From Pseudomonas sp. B21-056 (lineage in GTDB: Bacteria; Pseudomonadota; Gammaproteobacteria; Pseudomonadales; Pseudomonadaceae): a DNA stretch of 64,000 bases. Numbering within the stretch: the first letter of the stretch is position 1; each line of letters starts with the position of its first letter. Below are positions 17,555 through 26,745 of the stretch, one piece after another. The position numbers and the translations under genes were made by a program. Location: positions 5,084,001 to 5,148,000 of the forward strand of contig NZ_CP087203.1 of NCBI RefSeq assembly GCF_026016325.1, given 5' to 3'. The notes under the pieces are model-generated. The model had not been told where the DNA came from, did not search any database, and saw nothing but the letters and a program-made list of their open reading frames with translations.

Positions 17555-17983
17555 TCAATCCTTGAGGCGTGGGTTCGACAGGTCTGCAGCCCGATAGAAC
17601 GGCAGGATCACCTCGCCTGTCAACGGTGCCAACTGCAATCCGCCGTCGCCGGCCGGGTCGATCCAGCGAACTTCTTCAATTTCGGCAGCGGGGAGAACCG
17701 TTGCATCGATGTTCAGCAGGAACACCTCGGCCTGGACGACAAAACCCGGCTCGTTGGCGGCCGGAGCGCTGAAAGGGCCCAAGTAGCGAGCCTGCTCCGG
17801 CTCGATCAAAAGCCCAAGCTCTTCTTCCAGCTCCCGGGCCAGGGCCTGGACCGGTTGCTCATGGGGCTCGATCTTGCCACCCGGCTGCATGAAGGCCCGG
17901 GTACCGCGCTTGCGCACCAGCAGGGTTCGACCGTCCGGCCCGAGCAGCAGGGCGGCGGCGATGTGGATGAGGGGAGTGGTCAT
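17555..17983 (-). CDS. NUDIX hydrolase
   Basis: 142-aa NUDIX protein with an intact signature: GGKIEPHEQPVQALARELEEELGLL fits G-x5-E-x7-R-E-U-x-E-E-x-G-U, in two parts either side of the catalytic helix. Substrate unknown (nucleoside diphosphate linked to X). The start at MTTPLIHIAA is chosen by family length; the frame is open upstream without coding character. First gene of the NUDIX-LysE-GNAT unit. Confidence 0.87.
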   Translation of the reverse strand: MTTPLIHIAAALLLGPDGRTLLVRKRGTRAFMQPGGKIEPHEQPVQALARELEEELGLLIEPEQARYLGPFSAPAANEPGFVVQAEVFLLNIDATVLPAAEIEEVRWIDPAGDGGLQLAPLTGEVILPFYRAADLSNPRLKD

Positions 17984-18070
17984 GGAGGATCGGCCTTGGC
18001 GGAAAAATGCCAGGGGGAGATTACAGACCAAAACGCTGGGAGCAAAGCATACGGGGTACGACACAAATCA

Positions 18071-18160
18071 CTGTGGGAGCGAGCTTGCTCGCGATGGCGG
18101 TATGTCAGTTGAAAAGGCGCTGACTGATACTCCGCCATCGCGAGCAAGCTCGCTCCCACA
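18071..18160. repeat. REP doublet, family A
   Basis: Inverted family-A units with the T variant GAGCTTGCTCGC, between the NUDIX gene and the convergently placed end of the HD-GYP-like gene. Confidence 0.9.
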
Positions 18161-18190
18161 ATTGATCCTGTTTCGTCAGTCAGACTCCCG

Positions 18191-19558
18191 TCACCCCAAC
18201 ATCGGCTTCGGCGCCGAAGGATCCAGCTCTTCCTCGGGGATCTTGACGAACACGCTGTACCGGGCCCCTTCCATCGCTTCGAAGGCGATGAGTTTCTCCA
18301 CCAACGGCGCGCTCAACACTTTGCCGGCATTGAGCAACAGCATGCCGTTGTCGGCGTTGAGGTTGCGGGCCAGGAGCATGCCGGCCGCCAGTTCGCGGGT
18401 GGTCATGACCTTCACCGTCGGGTCGGACAGAGTCACGTCTTCCAGGTACTCGGCACAGGCCTTGATGAAGTCCTCCACCATGTCCGGGTCGTACAGCTTG
18501 CCGGCGTACTTGCGGATGTAGACCAGCGCTTCGTCGCTGTTCATCTGCCGCTCGAGAATCAACCCGCGCTGCAACTCGATGAAGTCCACCGCCAGCTTCA
18601 ACAGCCTGGAACCGAACGGAATCGCCTCGCCCTTGAGATGATCGGGGAAACCACTGCCGTCCCAACGCTCCTGGTGATGAAGAATGATGCGCGCCGCGTC
18701 CTTCATCGGGTCCAGGGTCATCAGCAGCGATTCGCTCTGCTTCGGATAGGAGCGATACAGGTCGAGTTCATGGTGATGCAGCATGTCGGCCGGCGTGATC
18801 ATCATGTTATCGGTCCAGCTCAGCTTGCCGATGTTGTAGAGCGCGGCGGCCATGGTCAGGTCGCGGTCGGTGGACTCGTCGAGGAAGTGCAGCCGACTGT
18901 AGACCCGGATCAGCTCGATGATCTGCCGGTTGGTCTGCTTGGCCTTGGGCAGGCGCAGGTTGGCGATCAGCGAGAATACCTCGGTGCCGGTCACGTAGCT
19001 GCGCTTGAGCTCTTCATAGGCCAGGTCGAGCATGTCGGCGGTCTGCTGCAGCTCGGAAGTTCGCGACGCCACGCGCTTTTCCAGGGTGGCATTGAGGGTC
19101 TTGAGCTGCTGGTTCTGCTCGCGGTTCAGCGCTTCGAGGCGCTGGCGTTCGCTTTCGGAATGCTGATGGGCCAGCGCCTGGCGCAGGGCCTGCACCAACT
19201 CATCATCGTTCCAGGGCTTGCTGAGGTAGCGATAGAGCTGCCCCTCGTTGATGGCCTTGGTCATCATGTCCACATCGGCGTAACCGGTGAGCAGGATGCG
19301 CAGGGTCGACGGATAGAGCTTGCGGATCTGGGCCAGCAGCGTCGCACCGTCCATGTTGGGCATCCGCGCGTCGGTCATCACCAGATCGACCGGCCGCTCC
19401 TTGAGGATTTCCAGGGCCTTGGCGCCGCTGTCGGCCAGCAGGATTTCATACGGCTGGCTGCGCAATAACCGACGCAGGCTATTGAGAATCGACTCTTCGT
19501 CATCGACCAACAGCACCGTCGGCTTCGTAACCGGAACGTCCGGCGATTGATCTTCCAT
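18191..19558 (-). CDS. response regulator with degenerate HD-GYP output domain
   Basis: 455-aa regulator: receiver domain (about 14-130, phospho-acceptor D63 in MTDARMP, K114 in SKPW), a coiled coil (135-190), then an HD-GYP-like all-helical domain (190-400) and a C-terminal tail. HD-GYP proteins hydrolyse c-di-GMP, but here the HD pair is replaced by Y241-N242 (AAALYNIGKLSW), although HH294-295 remains in IILHHQERWDGSGFP and GYP is GFP (303-305). Loss of the HD metal ligands suggests no phosphodiesterase activity, and a signalling or binding role instead. AGGAGG precedes the start. It diverges (229-base gap) from the GGDEF/EAL operon and ends beside the NUDIX unit. Confidence 0.85.
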   Translation of the reverse strand: MEDQSPDVPVTKPTVLLVDDEESILNSLRRLLRSQPYEILLADSGAKALEILKERPVDLVMTDARMPNMDGATLLAQIRKLYPSTLRILLTGYADVDMMTKAINEGQLYRYLSKPWNDDELVQALRQALAHQHSESERQRLEALNREQNQQLKTLNATLEKRVASRTSELQQTADMLDLAYEELKRSYVTGTEVFSLIANLRLPKAKQTNRQIIELIRVYSRLHFLDESTDRDLTMAAALYNIGKLSWTDNMMITPADMLHHHELDLYRSYPKQSESLLMTLDPMKDAARIILHHQERWDGSGFPDHLKGEAIPFGSRLLKLAVDFIELQRGLILERQMNSDEALVYIRKYAGKLYDPDMVEDFIKACAEYLEDVTLSDPTVKVMTTRELAAGMLLARNLNADNGMLLLNAGKVLSAPLVEKLIAFEAMEGARYSVFVKIPEEELDPSAPKPMLG

Positions 19559-19787
19559 TACTACCCCCTCCTATAAGACGACAACCGTTCTACCTTACCC
19601 CCAAATGACAGGCTAGTAGATTGCATAAATTTAGGCACGATTTGCCATCACTGAACGAGCGCATCCCGATCAGGCGACTATGCTGTACCCCATGAAGGGC
19701 CAAGTACAGGCCAGAATACTCATGCCAGCGAAAGGGATATCAGATGTACCCACGGTTCTGTAGTCAGCATCACCTTGGTGCACGGCC

Positions 19788-22079
19788 ATGAGCCTGCCGT
19801 CGGAAAGAGCCAATCGGCGGATCCTGATCGTCGACGACACCCTGACGATTCATGAGGATTTTCGGAAGATCCTCAGTCCCCAGGCATCTGTCGAAGACAA
19901 CCTGAGCAGTGCCGAAGAGGCCCTGTTCGGCGCGCCGGTCGCGGTCGCTACCCAGAGTTTCGTGCTCGATTCAGCCTTCCAGGGCATGGAAGCCCTGAAC
20001 AAGGTCGAGACAGCGCTGGCCCAGGGGCTGCCCTATGCCATGGCCTTCATCGACATGCGCATGCCCCCTGGCTGGGATGGCCTGGAAACCATCGAACGGC
20101 TGTGGCGCGCCGACCCCAAGCTGCAAGTCGCGCTGTGCACCGCTTACTCGGATTATTCCTGGGAAGACATCGCCGACCGCCTCGAACTGGGCGACCGCCT
20201 GCTCATCCTGAAAAAACCCTTCGACGCCATCGAGATTCGCCAGATGGCCAGCACCCTGACCGTCAAATGGCAGATGACCGAAGACGCGGCGCTGAAGATG
20301 GACATGCTCGAACAGGCGGTGGAGGAACGCACCCGGGAGCTGGCCGACGCCAACATCATCGTGCAGAACAGCCCGACCATCCTCTATCGATTGCGCGGTG
20401 AACCGCCGTTCCCGTTGATGTACATCTCCCACAACATCACCAAGTTCGGCCATGTCGCGGCGCAACTGGTCAACTCACCGGACTGGGCGCAAGCGCTGAT
20501 CCACCCCGACGACCAGTCCAAGATCGACCAGGCCATGGTTCGCGTGCTGGATCGCGATATGGCGGGGGCGTCCATCGAGTTCCGCATGCGCACCGGCGAC
20601 GGCGCATTCCGCTGGGTGGAAAACCGCTATATTCCGGTGCGCAATGAACAGGGCCAGCTACTGGAAGTGGAAGGCATCATCCTCGATATCACCGAGCGCA
20701 AGCTGGCCGAGGAAAAGATCGCCCTGCTGGCCCGTACCGACGGCCTCACCGGGTTGGCCAACCGCGCCACCGTGATCGAGCGCCTGCACCAGGCCTTCGC
20801 CGCGGCTCGCCGGGGGGCGGCGCCGTTTGCGATGTTTTACCTGGACCTGGACCATTTCAAGCGGATCAACGACACCCTGGGCCATCCCATCGGCGACCTG
20901 TTGTTGCAGGAAGTCGCCGCACGCATCAAGGGCTGCACCCGGGAAAACGACGTGGTCGCGCGCCTGGGCGGTGATGAGTTCGCCATCCTGCAACTGGATG
21001 TCCACGAACCGACCCAGTGCGCGGCCCTGGCGGCCAAGATCCGCGATACGCTGGTGGCGCCCTACTCCCTGGACGGCAACGACGTGCGGATCTCCGTGAG
21101 TATCGGCATCAGCCTGTACACCCCACAAAGTCCGAGCGCCGACAGCCTGATGGCGCAGTCCGACATGGCCCTGTACCGCTCCAAGGAAAAGGGCCGCAAC
21201 CAGTACCACTTCCATAACGAGGAGATCAACCAGGAGGTGACCGACCGGGTCGCCCTGACCAACGACCTGCGCCAGGCCATCGAGAACCACGAGCTGCACC
21301 TGCATTACCTGCCGGAAGTCGACCTCGGCACCGGCAAGATCCTGGGCATGGGCGTGCAGGTGCGCTGGAAGCACCCCGAGCGGGGCTGGCTGGAGCCGTC
21401 GGTGTTCATGCCGGCGGCCGAAAAGACCGGGCTCATCATTGCCCTCGGACACTGGGTGCTGGACCAGGCCTGCCAACAGATGCGCCAGTGGCGCGACCAG
21501 GGCATGGCGCCCCCGGTGATTGCCATCGACCTGTCCCTGACCCAGCTCAAGACCGGGCCGGAATTGATCTACGATGTTCTGCGCACCACGGCCCGCTGGG
21601 AGCTGGCCCCCTGGGACCTGCGCTTCGACGTCACCGAAGCCACCCTCGCCCAGACCAAATGGACCCACAACGACGTACTGCCGCGCCTGTGTGAATTGGG
21701 GGTACAGGTGGCCATCGATGATTTCGGTACCGAGTATTCCTCGTTCGACTACCTCAAGACCTATCGGGTCAACCACCTCAAGCTCGCCCAACGCCTGCTT
21801 GACAGCGCCAACGACGACCCCGACAACGCCATGACCCTGCGGGCGATCATCAATTTTGCCCGGGACGTGGGCATCGGCATCATCGCCGAAGGCGTCGAGA
21901 CCCAGGAACAACGCACCACATTGATGTCCACCGGCGGAGCGATGCAGGCCCAGGGGCATTATTTCAGCACGGTGGTGGACAGCGGCCAGGCCGCCGAACT
22001 GCTCAAGGCCGGTACCATCGTTCCCACGGTGGACCACTGGACCCGGCCGGCGAGCCAGCTATCGGAGAGCAACCCATGA
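19788..22079 (+). CDS. REC-PAS-GGDEF-EAL protein: probable diguanylate cyclase with inactive EAL domain
   Basis: 763 aa. The receiver domain (10-150) is of a special type starting [20 protein letters not shown], with D89 in FIDMRMPPGWDG and K143 in LKKPF. A coiled coil and a PAS/PAC domain (190-305) follow. The GGDEF domain (315-480) is intact: LDLDHFKRINDTLGH, GGDEF at 394-398, inhibitory RxxD at 385-388. The EAL domain (485-745) lacks the catalytic motif: E-A-L is G522-V523-Q524, the SVNVS-like segment is AIDLS, and LKID is LKLA, though DDFG remains. So it probably makes c-di-GMP and cannot cleave it. The stop overlaps the next start by 4 bases. Confidence 0.9.
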   Translation: MSLPSERANRRILIVDDTLTIHEDFRKILSPQASVEDNLSSAEEALFGAPVAVATQSFVLDSAFQGMEALNKVETALAQGLPYAMAFIDMRMPPGWDGLETIERLWRADPKLQVALCTAYSDYSWEDIADRLELGDRLLILKKPFDAIEIRQMASTLTVKWQMTEDAALKMDMLEQAVEERTRELADANIIVQNSPTILYRLRGEPPFPLMYISHNITKFGHVAAQLVNSPDWAQALIHPDDQSKIDQAMVRVLDRDMAGASIEFRMRTGDGAFRWVENRYIPVRNEQGQLLEVEGIILDITERKLAEEKIALLARTDGLTGLANRATVIERLHQAFAAARRGAAPFAMFYLDLDHFKRINDTLGHPIGDLLLQEVAARIKGCTRENDVVARLGGDEFAILQLDVHEPTQCAALAAKIRDTLVAPYSLDGNDVRISVSIGISLYTPQSPSADSLMAQSDMALYRSKEKGRNQYHFHNEEINQEVTDRVALTNDLRQAIENHELHLHYLPEVDLGTGKILGMGVQVRWKHPERGWLEPSVFMPAAEKTGLIIALGHWVLDQACQQMRQWRDQGMAPPVIAIDLSLTQLKTGPELIYDVLRTTARWELAPWDLRFDVTEATLAQTKWTHNDVLPRLCELGVQVAIDDFGTEYSSFDYLKTYRVNHLKLAQRLLDSANDDPDNAMTLRAIINFARDVGIGIIAEGVETQEQRTTLMSTGGAMQAQGHYFSTVVDSGQAAELLKAGTIVPTVDHWTRPASQLSESNP

Positions 22080-23950
22080 ACCCCATGTCGGTACCTGCCA
22101 ACCGGCGGATCCTGGTGGTGGACGACACACCGGCCATCCATCAGGACTTCCGCAAGATCCTCAGCCCCGGCAACGGCAGCGACGATTCGCTGGACGACAC
22201 CGAGAGCCTGTTGTTCGGAACGCCCCAGGTCAACCGACTGCAATTTCAGATCGACTCGGCCTATCAGGGCGAAGAAGCCCTGGAACTGGTCAAGCGCGCC
22301 CAGGCCGAAGGCCAGCCCTACGCGCTGGTGTTCGCCGACATGCGCATGCCGCCGGGCTGGGACGGCCTGCAGACCATCGAGCGCTTGTGGCAAGCCGACC
22401 CGCGCCTGCAGATCGCCCTGTGCACGGCGTTCTCGGATTACACCTGGGAAACCATGTCCGAACGCATCGAGTTCGACGATCAACTGCTGATCCTGAAAAA
22501 ACCCTTCGACACCCTGGAAATCCGCCAGATGGCCAGCGCCATGACCTGGAAATGGCAACTGGCCCAGGATGCGGCGAGAAAAATGCGCAGCCTGGAGCGC
22601 ACGATCGAGGAACGGGTCCAGGAATTGCTCAAGGTGTCCCACCTGCTGCAATACGACGTACTCACCGAACTGCCCAACAGCATGCTGCTCGGCGATCGCC
22701 TGACCCAGGCCATGGCCCAGTGCCGGCGCCATGACCGGCAACTGGCGGTGATGTTCATCGGCCTGGATCGCTTCAAGCGCGTCAACAATGCCCTCGGCCA
22801 TCCGGTGGGCGATGAGATGCTCAAGCGCGTGGCACGCACCCTGGCGACGGTGGTGCGTGAATCCGACTCGGTGTTTCGCTACGGTTCCGATGAGTTCGTG
22901 GTGGTGCTGGGAGACATCACCGACCCGCAGCAGATCAAGGGCGTGGCGGAAAAACTGCTGGCGGCCATCAATACGCCCCAACCCATCGACGGCCATGACC
23001 TGAGCGTCACCGCGAGCCTGGGGGTCAGCGTGTATCCGGCCGACGGTTTCGATGCCGTAGCGCTGATCAAAAAAGCCGAGACGGCGATGCGCAACGTCAA
23101 GGAAACCGGCCCCAACGACTACCGCTTTTTCACCGAAGACATGAACCGCCGGGCCCGACAGCAACAGACCATCGAGTCCGGTTTGCGCCTGGCCCTGCAA
23201 CGCAAGGAATTCGTGCTGCATTACCAGCCCAAGCTGGACCTGCGCAGCGGCAAGGTGGTCGGCGCCGAGGCGCTGGTGCGCTGGAACCGGCCAGGTCACG
23301 GGATGGTTCCTCCGTCGGATTTCATCCCGGTGGCCGAGGACAGCGGGCTGATCGTGCCATTGAGCCAGTGGGTGCTCCAGGAAGCCTGCCAGCAGGCCTG
23401 CACCTGGCAAGCCCAGGGCATGCGGCCGCTGTACCTGTCGGTCAACGTCTCGGCCATCGACTTTCGCCAGCGCGGATTCGTCGAAGGCATCGCCCGCACC
23501 CTCAAGGAAACCGGACTCAGCCCGACACAGTTGGAACTGGAGATTACCGAAAGTGTGCTGATGCAGAACATCGATACCACCGTCGCGATTCTCAGGGCCA
23601 TCAAGCAACAGGGGATCCGGCTGGCCATCGACGATTTCGGCACTGGCTATTCGAGCCTGAGCTACCTGCAGAAATTCCCGGTGGATGTGCTGAAGATCGA
23701 CCAGTCGTTTGTCGGCGACCTGAGCATTGATAGCAACGACGCCAAGCTGGTGAGCACCATCATCAACCTCGGCAAGGGCCTGAACCTGCACATCATCGCC
23801 GAAGGTGTGGAAACCCTCGAGCAACTGGAATTTCTCAAGCGCCACCAGTGCGAGGAGGCCCAGGGGTACTACTTCAGCAAGGCAGTGGAGCCACATGCCT
23901 TTGTCCAGTGGATGGCCGAGTGGGAACGACGTCCGAATCCGTTTTCGTGA
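22076..23950 (+). CDS. REC-GGDEF-EAL protein: probable c-di-GMP phosphodiesterase with degenerate GGDEF domain
   Basis: 624 aa, paralogous to the preceding gene but without PAS. The receiver (10-150) has the same RRILVVDDTPAIHQDFRKIL and D88 in FADMRMPPGWDG. The GGDEF domain (190-355) reads GSDEF at 270-274, the metal-binding D-L-D is G229-L-D231 and the N-D-x-x-G-H is N-N-A-L-G-H, so cyclase activity is unlikely; it may still bind GTP. The EAL domain (365-610) is intact: GAEALVRW (E398-L400), SVNVS, ELEITES, DDFGTGYSS, LKID, EGVE. The ATG sits inside the previous gene's stop (ATGA), so the two complementary enzymes are translationally coupled. Confidence 0.9.
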   Translation: MNPMSVPANRRILVVDDTPAIHQDFRKILSPGNGSDDSLDDTESLLFGTPQVNRLQFQIDSAYQGEEALELVKRAQAEGQPYALVFADMRMPPGWDGLQTIERLWQADPRLQIALCTAFSDYTWETMSERIEFDDQLLILKKPFDTLEIRQMASAMTWKWQLAQDAARKMRSLERTIEERVQELLKVSHLLQYDVLTELPNSMLLGDRLTQAMAQCRRHDRQLAVMFIGLDRFKRVNNALGHPVGDEMLKRVARTLATVVRESDSVFRYGSDEFVVVLGDITDPQQIKGVAEKLLAAINTPQPIDGHDLSVTASLGVSVYPADGFDAVALIKKAETAMRNVKETGPNDYRFFTEDMNRRARQQQTIESGLRLALQRKEFVLHYQPKLDLRSGKVVGAEALVRWNRPGHGMVPPSDFIPVAEDSGLIVPLSQWVLQEACQQACTWQAQGMRPLYLSVNVSAIDFRQRGFVEGIARTLKETGLSPTQLELEITESVLMQNIDTTVAILRAIKQQGIRLAIDDFGTGYSSLSYLQKFPVDVLKIDQSFVGDLSIDSNDAKLVSTIINLGKGLNLHIIAEGVETLEQLEFLKRHQCEEAQGYYFSKAVEPHAFVQWMAEWERRPNPFS

Positions 23951-23986
23951 AACACCCATCAACCAAGAGATTCAAGGAAGCATCCG

Positions 23987-24946
23987 ATGGCGTCATCTGG
24001 ACTGTTATTCGCTCTCGGCCTGCTCATGGGCTTAGGCGTGACCGCTCACGCCGCACCACTGGACGAGCCGCTCAAACCGCTGCCCCCCGCTCCGAACCTG
24101 GACCCCAAGCGTGTCCAGTTGGGCCAGCGACTGTTCTTTGACCCACGGCTGTCGGTCAACAACACCCTGTCCTGCGCCAGTTGCCATCGACTGGACAAGG
24201 GCGGCGCCGACGACAAAGCACTTTCCCTGGGCTTCGACGGCAAACCGGTGGCGGTCAACACGCCCACCGTGTTCAACGCCAGCCTGAACTTCCACCAGTT
24301 CTGGGACGGTCGCGTCGACACCCTCGAAGAACAGGTGCATGCCGTGGTGACCAGCCCCACGGAAATGGGCAACACCTGGGAGTCGGTGGTCAAGCGCATC
24401 GCCGATGATCCGGGCTATGCCAAGGACTTTGCCAGTGCCTACCCCGACGGCGTCACCCAGCCCAATATCCAGGGTGCCCTGGCCGATTTCGAGCGCACCC
24501 TGCTGACGCCCAACTCGCGCTTCGACCAATATCTGCTGGGCAATACCGACATCCTCACGCCCCGGGAAAAGTTCGGTTACCAGCGTTTCAAGGAGTACGG
24601 CTGCATTGCTTGCCACCAGGGCGTGAACATCGGCGGCAACATGTTCCAGAAGTTCGGCGTCATGGGTGATTACATCGCGGACCGGGGCAACCCCACCCCG
24701 GCCGACGAAGGCCGCTTCAATATCACCGGCGATGAGTCCGACCGCCAGGTCTTCAAGGTACCCAGCCTACGCAACGTGGCCGTGACCGCGCCCTATTTCC
24801 ATAGCGGCTCCGCCCCCACCCTGGAGCGTGCGGTGGAAGTGATGTTCAAGTACCAGTTGGGCCGTGAACCCGTGAAGAACGATACAGAGCTGATCGTCGA
24901 ATTCCTCAAGACCCTGACCGGCGAATGGGAGGGCAAGCCACTATGA
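23987..24946 (+). CDS. di-heme cytochrome c peroxidase family protein (MauG/CcpA type)
   Basis: 319-aa periplasmic protein with a signal peptide (cleavage around AHA-AP, residue 23). Two c-type heme motifs: CASCH at 63-67 and CIACH at 206-210, with the family's QLGQRLFFDPRLS opening, FWDGRVDTLEEQ, and a C-terminal FKVPSLRNVAVTAPYFHSG that provides the distal Met/Tyr region in this family. These enzymes reduce H2O2 in the periplasm or modify partner proteins. Its position inside a signalling operon is unusual: 36 bases after the EAL gene, and its stop overlaps the start of the sensor kinase (ATGA). That suggests a redox or peroxide input to the pathway (inference). Confidence 0.88.
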   Translation: MASSGLLFALGLLMGLGVTAHAAPLDEPLKPLPPAPNLDPKRVQLGQRLFFDPRLSVNNTLSCASCHRLDKGGADDKALSLGFDGKPVAVNTPTVFNASLNFHQFWDGRVDTLEEQVHAVVTSPTEMGNTWESVVKRIADDPGYAKDFASAYPDGVTQPNIQGALADFERTLLTPNSRFDQYLLGNTDILTPREKFGYQRFKEYGCIACHQGVNIGGNMFQKFGVMGDYIADRGNPTPADEGRFNITGDESDRQVFKVPSLRNVAVTAPYFHSGSAPTLERAVEVMFKYQLGREPVKNDTELIVEFLKTLTGEWEGKPL

Positions 24947-26745
24947 AGGCCCTTCGCCGCTTCGGCCTGTTCTTCATCGGCGCACTGCTCGCCTCGGTCC
25001 TGCTGTTCATGTACGTCAACTCGAGCGCACAGCAGGCGGCCTCGTACATTGAGTCCCGGGACCTGATCCGCCTGCTCAAGCAGCAGGACGCCATCTGGGA
25101 CAACGAAGTGCTCAAGTCCCGGGTCGCCCTGAGCCACAACTACGACCCGCTGGTTTCCCCGCTGCACGAAATGACGCGCCTGTGGCAACGCCTCGACGCC
25201 ATTGAATCGGAACAGGGACGCCACGGGCCCTCGCTCTGGGAAACCCAGCGCGACGAGTACCTCAAGGCAATCAAGGAAAAGACCCGCCTGGTGGAACAGT
25301 TCAAGTCCCACAACTCGGTGCTGCGCAACTCCCTGGCGTTCCTGCCCACCGCCGAGGACGACATCCAGGCCGAGTTCGCCCAACTGCCCGACGACGACAA
25401 ACTGCAGTTGCAAAGTGTCGCCATCGACACCTACGACCTGTTGCTCAGCAGCATGGAGTTCTCGCTGCTCACCACCCGTGAAATTGCCGCCGAGGTGCTG
25501 CTTGGCCTGAATCGCCTCGATGTCAACAAGGAGCGCCTACCGGTAGGCCTGCATGACTCCATCGACATCCTGAGCCGGCACATCGCCCTGATCCTGCGCG
25601 AACAACCGCGGGTCAATGAGTTGCTGGAAGGCATCGAAGCCGTTCCCGTCTCGGATCATCTGGACGCCATCACCAACCTGCTCGAGAAGGACCAGGAAAT
25701 AGCCGCCAGCAAGTACCAGCGCAATCACGTGTATCTGCTGGTGTTCGCCACCCTCCTGGTGTTGATCCTGATCTGGCTGGCCGTCCGGCTGGTGCGCAGC
25801 TTCGCCGAGATCAAGCACGTCAACAAAGCCCTGCAAACCGCCAACGACGAACTGGAACAACGGGTCGAGGAACGCACCCGCCAGCTCAAGGATACCCAGA
25901 GCGAACTGATGGACACCGCCCGCCAGGCCGGCATGGCGGAAATCGCCACCAACGTGCTGCACAACGTCGGCAACGTGCTCAACAGCGTGAACATTTCCGC
26001 CGACCTGGTCAGCCGCAAGCTGCGCAGCAGCAAGGCCCAGGGGTTGGGCAAGGCGATGAGCCTGATCAACGATCACCCCCATGACCTGGGGCATTTCCTC
26101 ACCGAAGACGAGAAAGGCAAGCTGCTACCCGGCTACCTCAATCAACTGGTGGAAGCGATGACGGTCGAACAGCAGAGCCTGATCGACGAGTTGGCCCAGT
26201 TGAGCAAGAGCGTGGACCACATCAAGGACATCGTTTCCACGCAGCAATCCTACGCCGGCGCCAACAGCCTGATGGAGCCCCTGATGGTCAGCGAACTGCT
26301 CGAGGACGCGCTGCGCATGAACTCCGGAGCCCTGACCCGGCACCATGTGACGGTGATCAAGGAGTACGGCAACGTGCCGCGAATCATGGGCGACAAACAC
26401 CGCTTGCTGCTGATCCTGATCAACCTGATCAGCAACGCCAAATACGCCATGGCCGGGGTTTCGAATCATGCGCGGAACATGACCCTGAGCGCGGCGGTCG
26501 TAAATGACGAGACCTTGCAGATCAGTGTCAAGGACGAAGGTGAAGGTATTCCGGAAGAAAACATGACACGAATCTTTGCCCACGGTTTTACTACACGCAA
26601 GGAAGGCCACGGGTTCGGCCTGCACAGCTGTGCAACGGCCGCCATCGAAATGAACGGCCGCCTCACCGCCCACAGTGAGGGGCCAGGCAAGGGGGCGACG
26701 TTCGTACTGCACGTTCCCCTGAAACTCGCGGAAGATGATTCATGA
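24943..26745 (+). CDS. membrane sensor histidine kinase with DAHL-like N-terminal domain
   Basis: 600 aa. TM1 at about 7-24, a helical periplasmic sensory region (30-260) of the DAHL type, TM2 at about 262-283, a short coiled coil, then an atypical kinase core. The His is H340 in EIATNVLHNVGNVLNSV rather than the usual H-E-(I/L)-N-N-P. The N-box reads ILINLISNAKYAM, and the G-boxes DEGEGIPEENMTRIFAHGFT and GHGFGLHSCA. Starts inside the stop of the peroxidase gene and its own stop overlaps the next ATG (ATGA), so it is cotranslated with both. Likely senses a periplasmic signal, possibly linked to the peroxidase, and feeds the receiver domains of this operon (inference). Confidence 0.88.
   Translation: MKALRRFGLFFIGALLASVLLFMYVNSSAQQAASYIESRDLIRLLKQQDAIWDNEVLKSRVALSHNYDPLVSPLHEMTRLWQRLDAIESEQGRHGPSLWETQRDEYLKAIKEKTRLVEQFKSHNSVLRNSLAFLPTAEDDIQAEFAQLPDDDKLQLQSVAIDTYDLLLSSMEFSLLTTREIAAEVLLGLNRLDVNKERLPVGLHDSIDILSRHIALILREQPRVNELLEGIEAVPVSDHLDAITNLLEKDQEIAASKYQRNHVYLLVFATLLVLILIWLAVRLVRSFAEIKHVNKALQTANDELEQRVEERTRQLKDTQSELMDTARQAGMAEIATNVLHNVGNVLNSVNISADLVSRKLRSSKAQGLGKAMSLINDHPHDLGHFLTEDEKGKLLPGYLNQLVEAMTVEQQSLIDELAQLSKSVDHIKDIVSTQQSYAGANSLMEPLMVSELLEDALRMNSGALTRHHVTVIKEYGNVPRIMGDKHRLLLILINLISNAKYAMAGVSNHARNMTLSAAVVNDETLQISVKDEGEGIPEENMTRIFAHGFTTRKEGHGFGLHSCATAAIEMNGRLTAHSEGPGKGATFVLHVPLKLAEDDS

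Noticed and set aside
21959..23962. 667-codon minus-strand frame opposite the GGDEF-EAL gene
   Set aside because: Longer than the real gene but without any domain, and the sense strand encodes an unmistakable REC-GGDEF-EAL protein.
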